A stretch of DNA of 20,074 bases from G963674665 sp964609625. Its GTDB lineage: Bacteria; Desulfobacterota; Desulfovibrionia; Desulfovibrionales; Desulfovibrionaceae. The notes beneath the pieces were generated by a model. That model was not told the DNA's origin. It worked only from the letters and a program-made list of their open reading frames with translations, and searched no databases. Position 1 is the stretch's first letter. Each line of letters begins with the position of its first letter. The stretch covers positions 1-20,074 of the forward strand of contig CAZSRS010000057.1 of assembly GCA_964609625.1 (NCBI GenBank), read 5' to 3'. Of the stretch, positions 15,047 through 20,074 are shown piece by piece. The translations under genes and the position numbers were made by a program.

Positions 15047-15913
15047 TCATGGCTTGCCCCTTGCGAGGGACTGTGGCCGCGGCACCAGGGCGCACAGTAT
15101 TTGGGCCAGGACTGAAATCAGATCCTTATCCCGTGTGTTGTAGCGCAATTCGCATTCCTTCAGATACAGCGGAAAATGCGAGGCCGGTATTCCGCGCAGT
15201 TGGCGCAAGCGCTGCTTGGTGAAGACCCAAAACGGCGAGCCCTCCGCGGGCAGGCGCTTGTCGTTGTGCCTGACGTATCGGGCGGGCCACAGTCCGGGGC
15301 CGCAGGAGATCAGGGCTTGGTATTGCTTGTAGGGAGCCGTGTAGACAACTTGACCCAGGCTGGCCGTTTTGAGGTAAAAGCTCAGCTTGAAGTGTAGGAT
15401 GCTCTCCACGCTCAGATCCGGCAGCAAGTCACAGATGGCCAAGCCTCCCACCTCGATGAGTCCAAACACCGGCGAGTCCACTATGTTGGTCACTGGGGGG
15501 GGATTACCCGGGCCAGGCCAGATGCCGGACTCATACAATTGGGGCGCATCCAGGGCCTGGGCCAAAATTGCCCGCCGGACCGTATCCACCGCCTTCAAGA
15601 TGGTCGCGTAGCAGATTCCCATTTCCTCGGCCATGATTGCAGGCGGCACATCCAAAGCGAAAAGCTTCAGGAACCAGAGCCACTGCCTGGAGGTGAAGGC
15701 GCAACGATTCAAGAAGCGGCGGCTGAAGTCGTGAAAGGTGTAGCCGCAACGACCGCATCGCCGTCTGCCGTCGCCCAAGCGGTACAATCTGCGGTTTTTG
15801 CAGTCCGGACAGTAGCGCTGGTGGTTTTTCCAACAAAAACCCACAAGGAATTTGTGGGCCTTTTGTTCGGAAATAGTCAGGGTACTCAGTTCGAATATGC
15901 CAATTCTCTTCAT
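15047..15913 (-). CDS. IS1595/ISXO2-transposase-like protein with zinc ribbon and lost DDE residues, probable regulator
   Basis: A 288-residue protein with the full IS1595 layout: zinc ribbon C35/C38-C53/C56 (CPDC...CGRCGYTFHDFS), helix-turn-helix at about 87-110 (VPPAIMAEEMGICYATILKAV), then the transposase core with SPVFGLIEVGG, GQVVYTAPYKQY, FWVFTKQRLRQL and HFPLYLKECELRYNTR. The three acidic catalytic positions look replaced: the first Asp (usual D-E-x-Y) by Y127 in LYES, the second (usual Y-T-D) by A193 in VYTAPY, and the last Glu (usual I-E-x-F-W) by S226 in GSPFW. It should not transpose, but DNA binding is kept. The ATG at 15913 is preferred: the frame opens at 16036, but those 41 codons are AT-rich promoter DNA. 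No terminal inverted repeats were seen. It diverges from the FmdE-MoCF fusion gene and is related in layout to the protein at 3795-4556. Confidence 0.75.
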   Translation of the reverse strand: MKRIGIFELSTLTISEQKAHKFLVGFCWKNHQRYCPDCKNRRLYRLGDGRRRCGRCGYTFHDFSRRFLNRCAFTSRQWLWFLKLFALDVPPAIMAEEMGICYATILKAVDTVRRAILAQALDAPQLYESGIWPGPGNPPPVTNIVDSPVFGLIEVGGLAICDLLPDLSVESILHFKLSFYLKTASLGQVVYTAPYKQYQALISCGPGLWPARYVRHNDKRLPAEGSPFWVFTKQRLRQLRGIPASHFPLYLKECELRYNTRDKDLISVLAQILCALVPRPQSLARGKP

Positions 15914-16199
15914 TTTCGACCGTGCCAGAACGTATACATGTCCGTGCGGGACAGCTGCCTCGCAACGCAGAGTGGCACAGTTTATTATATCAATCAAGGC
16001 ATAATAATTTATTCGAGCCTTGGCGCTGCAACCCACAACAGGGTATGCTCAAAGTCGACGTTAATATTTATATATTTCAAGATCTTGTCTGATGAAAACG
16101 TGGTCCAAAATGTTGGGTTGTGCCTGGAGGGGGCGTTGTCAGAGAGCAGCCCCATGCTATGAAGGTGGAGTGCTTGTAACATTCAGAAACGGAGCCTTC
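15914..16199. promoter_or_regulatory. Divergent regulatory region with nested inverted repeats
   Basis: 286 bases separate the two start codons. For the minus-strand gene, TATAAT (15989-15984) is a good -10 box. Around it lie two nested inverted repeats: TTATTAT (15982-15988) with ATAATAA (16001-16007), and CAAGGC (15995-16000) with GCCTTG (16017-16022). For the plus-strand gene, TATATT (16071-16076) is a possible -10 box in TTAATATTTATATATT; this AT-rich stretch resembles, on the other strand, the element upstream of fdhA (10085-10103). A weak stem GGGGC/GCCCC (16130-16153) sits in the leader of the fusion gene. Protein binding is inferred. Confidence 0.45.
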
Positions 16200-17879
16200 A
16201 TGTCGACACCTGATGCAGCCAACGCCACAAGTCTTGCCAGCCTTGTCATCGGCCCCTACACCGTGGACGAATTCATCGAAGCCGCAACCCGTTTCCACGG
16301 ATACGCCGCACCAGGCCTTGTGCTGGGCGGATTCATGGTCCAGGCGGCCACGACCCTCCTGCCCGAGGGCATCTTGTTCGACGCCATTTCTGAAACCCCC
16401 TGGTGCCTGCCCGACGCTGTCCAGATGCTCACCCCCTGCACCGTGGGCAATGGCTGGCTACGGATCTTCAATCTGGGATTGTATGCCCTGGCCCTCTACG
16501 ACAAGAAAACTGGCCAGGGTGTCCGCGTGGCCGTGGATGCGGACAAGTTGCAGGCATACCCATGCATTCGTGAATGGCTCCTCAAGCTGAAGCCCAAGAA
16601 GGAGCAGGACAGCGACTGTCTGCGCGAAGAGATAATCAGTGCCGGTGCCACCATCTGCTCCATCAGGGCAATGGCCATCCGTCCGGAATACATGGGTGGG
16701 CGGGGTAAAGGCGCTGTTGCCCTCTGTCCATCCTGCGGTCAAGCCTACCCGGCACGCGATGGCTCTGTGTGTCGCTCCTGCAATGGCGAATCACCCTACG
16801 CCGGGTGGACCGGTGGTCACCATCGGCGCGAACTCGGTTTTGACGGTCCGAAGCTGCGTGTTGTGAGCGTCGAGGACGCTGTGGGGCGGAGCGCACTGCA
16901 CGATATGACCGCCATAGAACCGGGGCAAAGCAAGGATGCGGCTTTTTATCGCGGCCAGAAGCTTGATGTGGGTGACGTCTGCCGCCTGCAGCGAATGGGG
17001 CGGTTCGAAATATTTGTCGATGAAGGTGATACCGGCGAAGAGTGGGTACACGAAGACGAGGCGGCGCGGCATTTTGCTCGATCCTTGGCCGGAGATGGTG
17101 TTGATGCCGAAGGCGCGCCCCGTGAGGGCAAGGTCACCATGACCGCCCTCCGGAACGGCCTGCTGACCGTCAACGAAACTATCCTGGAGCGCTTCAACGC
17201 CATCCCCGGCATCATGTGTGCCACACGTCACAGCTTCAGCGTGGTCAAGAAAGGGCAGCAGGTCGCGGCCACCCGAGCCATTCCGCTCTACCTGGGCCGT
17301 GCGGTCATGGCCGAAGCTCTGTCGGTTCTCGACGCCGGACCCGTGCTCCAGGTCCGTCCCCTATCTCCACGAAAGGTCGGTATCCTGGTCACCGGCACGG
17401 AAGTCTTTCAAGGAATCATCGAAGATAAGTTCATACCCATCATCAGGGCCAAGGTTAAAGCATACGGCTGTCAGGTCATCGCTGCTGACATCGTGCCCGA
17501 CGATCGGGAACGCATCAGCACCGCAGTGCGAACGATGCTCGCCCAAGGCGTGGAACTGCTTATCACCACCGCTGGTCTTTCCGTCGATCCCGGCGACCTG
17601 ACCCGGCAAGGTTTGACCGACGCGGGCATGGATTGCGTACGCTATGGCGCACCTATTCTGCCTGGGGCAATGAGTCTGGTTGCCGCAATCGGATCGACTG
17701 ACGTCATCGGCGTGCCCGCCTGCGCTCTGTACTTCAGAACCACGAGTCTGGACATTATCTTGCCCAGGGTGTTGGCAGGCATGCCCCCAACGCGCCAGGA
17801 TCTGGCCCGTCTTGGCCACGGTGGAATGTGTGTGCAGTGCAAGCGCTGCACTTTTCCCAAATGCCCATTTTGCAAATGA
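16200..17879 (+). CDS. FmdE domain - zinc ribbon - MoCF (molybdopterin-binding) fusion protein with cysteine tail
   Basis: A 559-residue fusion. Residues 20-155 follow the FmdE/FwdE family (FHGYAAPGLVLGGFMVQAA, WCLPDAVQMLTPCTVGNGWL); the family's CHGH-x-CPG motif is changed to FHGYAAPG, so its usual metal ligands are altered. Residues 176-194 are a zinc ribbon (CPSCGQAY...CRSC). From about 215 on the protein parallels the whole 341-residue protein at 2635-3660, with the MoCF domain at 391-520 (VGILVTGTEVFQGII, TAGLSVDPGD, PGAMS, GVPACALY) and the tail LGHGGMCVQCKRCTFPKCPFC (C544, C547, C550, C555, C558). The start at 16200 has GGAG five bases upstream; the frame from 16092 lacks a ribosome site. 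It is in an operon with a ModE-like regulator and diverges from a transposase-like gene. A part in cofactor sensing or handling for formate dehydrogenase is inferred. Confidence 0.85.
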   Translation: MSTPDAANATSLASLVIGPYTVDEFIEAATRFHGYAAPGLVLGGFMVQAATTLLPEGILFDAISETPWCLPDAVQMLTPCTVGNGWLRIFNLGLYALALYDKKTGQGVRVAVDADKLQAYPCIREWLLKLKPKKEQDSDCLREEIISAGATICSIRAMAIRPEYMGGRGKGAVALCPSCGQAYPARDGSVCRSCNGESPYAGWTGGHHRRELGFDGPKLRVVSVEDAVGRSALHDMTAIEPGQSKDAAFYRGQKLDVGDVCRLQRMGRFEIFVDEGDTGEEWVHEDEAARHFARSLAGDGVDAEGAPREGKVTMTALRNGLLTVNETILERFNAIPGIMCATRHSFSVVKKGQQVAATRAIPLYLGRAVMAEALSVLDAGPVLQVRPLSPRKVGILVTGTEVFQGIIEDKFIPIIRAKVKAYGCQVIAADIVPDDRERISTAVRTMLAQGVELLITTAGLSVDPGDLTRQGLTDAGMDCVRYGAPILPGAMSLVAAIGSTDVIGVPACALYFRTTSLDIILPRVLAGMPPTRQDLARLGHGGMCVQCKRCTFPKCPFCK

Positions 17880-17895
17880 ACTCGAGGAGATTGTA

Positions 17896-18333
17896 ATGGA
17901 CAAGCCCACCGTTCGCTTACATTTATGGTTGGAATCCGGAGGAAACGTCTATTTTGGCATGGGCCGTGCCATGCTCTTGGATCGGATCGACCAGCACGGG
18001 TCTTTACGCAACGCAGCGAAATCGCTAGGCATGTCCTACCGCGCCGCATGGGGTAAACTGCGTGCCACGGAGGACGCACTTGGGTTGGAACTGGTCGAAA
18101 TCGTTGGTACCAAACGCGGTGGCTATCGTCTCACGCCCCTGGGGCGCAAGCTGCGCGACAAATTCATGGCTTGGTTCAGCGCCGTGGAAGAAATGGCCGT
18201 GGACCAGGCTCGGCAGATCATCGCCGAAGATATTCAGAGTTATGCGGAGAAACGTGCACATGTGCGCCCGGCAGCGTCGTTTGCTGCCAGGAGGGAGTGC
18301 CACACTCCGATCAAGGGGACGATGCATCCTTGA
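17896..18333 (+). CDS. ModE N-terminal-domain-only winged-helix regulator
   Basis: A 145-residue protein. Residues 15-95 follow the ModE DNA-binding domain: GRAMLLDRIDQHGSLRNAAKSLGMSYRAAWGKLRATEDALG (HTH about 36-59) then GTKRGGYRLTPLGRKL as wing, and a helical dimerisation segment. The C-terminal molbindin (MOP/TOBE) domains that bind molybdate in E. coli ModE (262 residues) are absent, so it cannot sense molybdate by that route. The start at 17896 follows GAGGAG by six bases, 16 bases after the fusion gene's stop; the frame is open further upstream only as an overlap. Tight coupling to a molybdopterin-binding protein suggests that the fusion protein could supply the sensing part. The last 25 residues are not family-like. 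Confidence 0.85.
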   Translation: MDKPTVRLHLWLESGGNVYFGMGRAMLLDRIDQHGSLRNAAKSLGMSYRAAWGKLRATEDALGLELVEIVGTKRGGYRLTPLGRKLRDKFMAWFSAVEEMAVDQARQIIAEDIQSYAEKRAHVRPAASFAARRECHTPIKGTMHP

Positions 18334-18572
18334 TACTTCGCTGGACTCTGCACGCATTACCCCAGAGCGCTTGCCCCCGCAGCGGGCACGGACAGGCTTT
18401 CCCTTCAACTGGAATCCTTGCTGCCTCAGTCCAGGTTTTGATGGCCCTGTACTGAATGAGGCAGCTGTTCAGCTGGTCGGCCAAGTGGAATTTGGCACCA
18501 TGGCAGATCAGTCTCTCATGAACGAGATAGTATCGGAGAAATACATTCCAGGAGGATAAAGAGACCATCGGG
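18334..18572. other. Convergent gap with no confirmed gene; boundary to mobile-element-type DNA
   Basis: 239 bases between the ModE-like stop codon and the ArdC-like stop codon. TGCCC/GGGCA arms near 18373-18389 could form a weak stem. One plus-strand frame is open to 18559 and ends NEAAVQLVGQVEFGTMADQ...SEKYIPGG, which reads like protein but matches nothing I know and has no clear start; it may be the rest of a gene cut by recombination. No tRNA, integrase or attachment-site repeat was found. Confidence 0.3.
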
Positions 18573-20074
18573 TTAGCGCCCCACCTCCCCTCGCCCCGGC
18601 TCCAACTTCCTGGCCTCCCGCTCCACTCGCTCCTTGATCATCGACAGCCCCTTGTCGCCGCGTGCTTGGTGCAGGTCATTGAAGTCAGTCAGACCCTTCG
18701 CCTTTTCGTCCGCCGTGAACGTGGGCGCCAGGACCTTTGCGCCGACGGCCTTGGCTGCCTGCCGCGCCTTTTCCAGGCCCACGTTGGGGGCAAGGGCGTG
18801 GTCGTCATCGGCCAGGATGAGCATGGACGCCTCCGGGAACTTCTCACGCAGGACCGTGGCCACGGGCTCCAGGTTGCCAGCATCGAAGGCCGCCACTACC
18901 GGCAAGCCGGTGGCCATGTGCACGCTGGCGGCGGTGGCGAAGCCTTCTGCGATGAGGACCGGTTCCTGGCCGAGCTTGTTATCCGGGTCGATGGCGTGGA
19001 AGCAGCCGGTCTTGCGGCTGCCGGGCTCGAAGCGTTTGCCTTCCGGAGTGATGGTTTGCAGGGTGTGGATGTGGCCGGTGATGTCCTGCCCCGCAATGAG
19101 GAGGTTGCCGTTTTCATCTTCCCGCGCCCCGCAGGGGGCGATGCTCTTGGCCTTGAGGTACGCTTGCTCTGGCGTGGCTTCCTTGGCGTTGACGAATTTC
19201 GCGAAGGCACGCCTTGACGCCCTTTTCTGCTCGCGGGCGAGTTCGAGCTGGCGCTGGGCGCTGCGTTGCGCGGCCTCGGCCTTCAATGTCTCCTTCTGCT
19301 CCTCTGTGAGCACGTGCCCCGTGGCTTTCCAGGTGATTTTCTCGCCGGTCTTGTGGTTCTGGATGAAACCGGCCGGTACGCCGTCCGCGTAGCCGAGATA
19401 GGCGCCGTCGAGCTTGCCCGGTTTGCCGTCCAGCAGAGGCACGCGGTGGATCTTGCCATCCATGATCGGGGGCTGCTCGCTGAGATCGAGACCTGAAGCC
19501 TGGATGGCGCGTGAGAATTCTTCCTGCACGTCCATGCTCTTGAACGGCTCGGGCGCTTTTTCCGGCAGCCAGGATTCCAGCTTGGCCAGGTCCGCCCCTT
19601 TGGGGGCATACCAGAGCTTGGCCTCCCGGTCCCACTTGGCGCCTGCGGCCTTGGCCTGACTGCGTTGGCGATAGGGGACCGCCAGATAGACCTTTTCCGC
19701 TGCCTGCCGGGTCGGGGCTTCTGCTTGCGGCACTCGCTCCCGGAGCGGCTCCCGCGCCGCTTCCTGCGTTGTTTGCATTGTGACATGCTCCTCGCGTTCT
19801 TGTGCGCGCTCCATGGCGAGCACGTAGTTCTTGATCTGCTCCGCATCGCGGCAGGCGCGTACGATCTCGTAGGGGTCCTTTTCCAGGACCGTGATCCACG
19901 AATCCACGTAGGCCAGGTGCTGGCCGGGATCGTGCCCCACGCCGAGGTCCTGGCCGAGCATCCAGGAGGCTACTTCCGCGCGCAGTTCCTCGCGCGCGTA
20001 GACCTCGGAGCCGAAGGGGCCGAACTCACGGTTCAGGCGCGAGCCATGCCCGGTCCAGTGCCCGAGTTCGTGCA
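18573..20074 (-). CDS. ArdC-like zincin metallopeptidase / Toprim protein of mobile elements (partial, N-terminus outside window)
   Basis: The frame is open from the right edge to the TAA at 18573 (499 residues visible). At the edge it reads HELGHWTGHGSRLNR, then FGSEVYAREELRAEVASWML: the HExxH zinc site and helper motif of the ArdC C-terminal metallopeptidase domain (anti-restriction proteins and plasmid primases). Then follow a DUF5710-type segment (KVYLAVPYRQRSQAKAAGAKWD...KLWYAP) and a Toprim-like domain (PVLIAEGFATAASVHMATGLP, VAAFDAGNL, LILADDDHA, GLTDFNDLHQARG) in which the Glu and DxD-type acidic residues are visible. Such proteins protect or prime incoming conjugative DNA. It has no link to molybdenum and marks a change of context. 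The N-terminal single-strand-DNA-binding part lies outside the window. Confidence 0.85.
   Translation of the reverse strand, partial: HELGHWTGHGSRLNREFGPFGSEVYAREELRAEVASWMLGQDLGVGHDPGQHLAYVDSWITVLEKDPYEIVRACRDAEQIKNYVLAMERAQEREEHVTMQTTQEAAREPLRERVPQAEAPTRQAAEKVYLAVPYRQRSQAKAAGAKWDREAKLWYAPKGADLAKLESWLPEKAPEPFKSMDVQEEFSRAIQASGLDLSEQPPIMDGKIHRVPLLDGKPGKLDGAYLGYADGVPAGFIQNHKTGEKITWKATGHVLTEEQKETLKAEAAQRSAQRQLELAREQKRASRRAFAKFVNAKEATPEQAYLKAKSIAPCGAREDENGNLLIAGQDITGHIHTLQTITPEGKRFEPGSRKTGCFHAIDPDNKLGQEPVLIAEGFATAASVHMATGLPVVAAFDAGNLEPVATVLREKFPEASMLILADDDHALAPNVGLEKARQAAKAVGAKVLAPTFTADEKAKGLTDFNDLHQARGDKGLSMIKERVEREARKLEPGRGEVGR

Noticed and set aside
16092..16199. Upstream extension of the FmdE-MoCF fusion
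   Set aside because: No ribosome site, composition unlike the protein, and the FmdE domain begins soon after the ATG at 16200, which has GGAG.
17680..17895. Upstream extension of the ModE-like regulator
   Set aside because: It overlaps the end of the fusion gene in another frame; GAGGAG sits right before the ATG at 17896.
1..20074. CRISPR arrays, tRNA or rRNA genes
   Set aside because: No regularly spaced repeats, cloverleaf-like sequences or rRNA signatures were noticed on reading both strands by eye; a tRNAscan or CRISPR finder run would settle it.

Overview
The window looks like a chromosomal segment of a GC-rich sulfate-reducing deltaproteobacterium, most likely a member of the Desulfovibrionaceae. 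The clue is that the first gene reads as a close relative of the Desulfovibrio gigas aldehyde oxidoreductase Mop, and that a periplasmic FdhAB formate dehydrogenase of the Desulfovibrio type lies further on. This is recognition from memory of the families, not a database search. Almost every gene between 1 and about 18.3 kb can be tied to molybdenum or tungsten: using it (Mop, FdhAB), taking it up (a MOT1-type permease, a TupA-like binding protein), storing it (a MosB-like storage protein), maturing or sensing its cofactor (two MoCF-domain proteins, FdhE), and responding to it (a ModE-type DNA-binding domain).

Layout. 1-2510 (-) is mop, cut at its C-terminus by the window edge. 2635-3660 (-) is a MoeA-like molybdopterin-binding protein with an extra cysteine tail, diverging from 3795-4556 (+), a degenerate IS1595-transposase-like protein with a helix-turn-helix. 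4740-5591 (+) is an orphan TupA-like oxyanion-binding protein behind a good sigma70-type promoter, followed by a TiaS-like protein (5686-6429). 6476-6856 (-) is a PadR regulator diverging from a 77-residue basic protein of unknown function (6966-7199). 7290-8502 (-) holds the Mo storage protein and a small membrane protein, diverging from the MOT1 molybdate permease (8658-9842, +). 10220-14983 (+) is fdhA-fdhB-fdhE; the catalytic metal ligand of FdhA is cysteine, not selenocysteine. 15047-15913 (-) is a second IS1595-transposase-like protein, diverging from 16200-17879 (+), an FmdE / zinc-ribbon / MoCF fusion that is followed 16 bases later by a ModE N-domain-only regulator (17896-18333). From 18573 to the right edge (-) the content changes to an ArdC-like metallopeptidase/Toprim protein of the kind found on plasmids and integrative conjugative elements.

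The most interesting observation is that one arrangement occurs twice: a transposase-derived DNA-binding protein that has lost its DDE catalytic residues, transcribed divergently from a molybdopterin-binding-domain protein ending in a conserved cysteine tail (LGHGG-x-C-x2-C-x2-C-x-FP-x-C-x-F). One copy sits beside mop and the other beside fdhABE, that is, beside the two molybdenum/tungsten enzymes of the window. I propose, as inference only, that these pairs are cofactor-responsive regulatory modules built from a domesticated transposase and a recycled MoeA-type domain.
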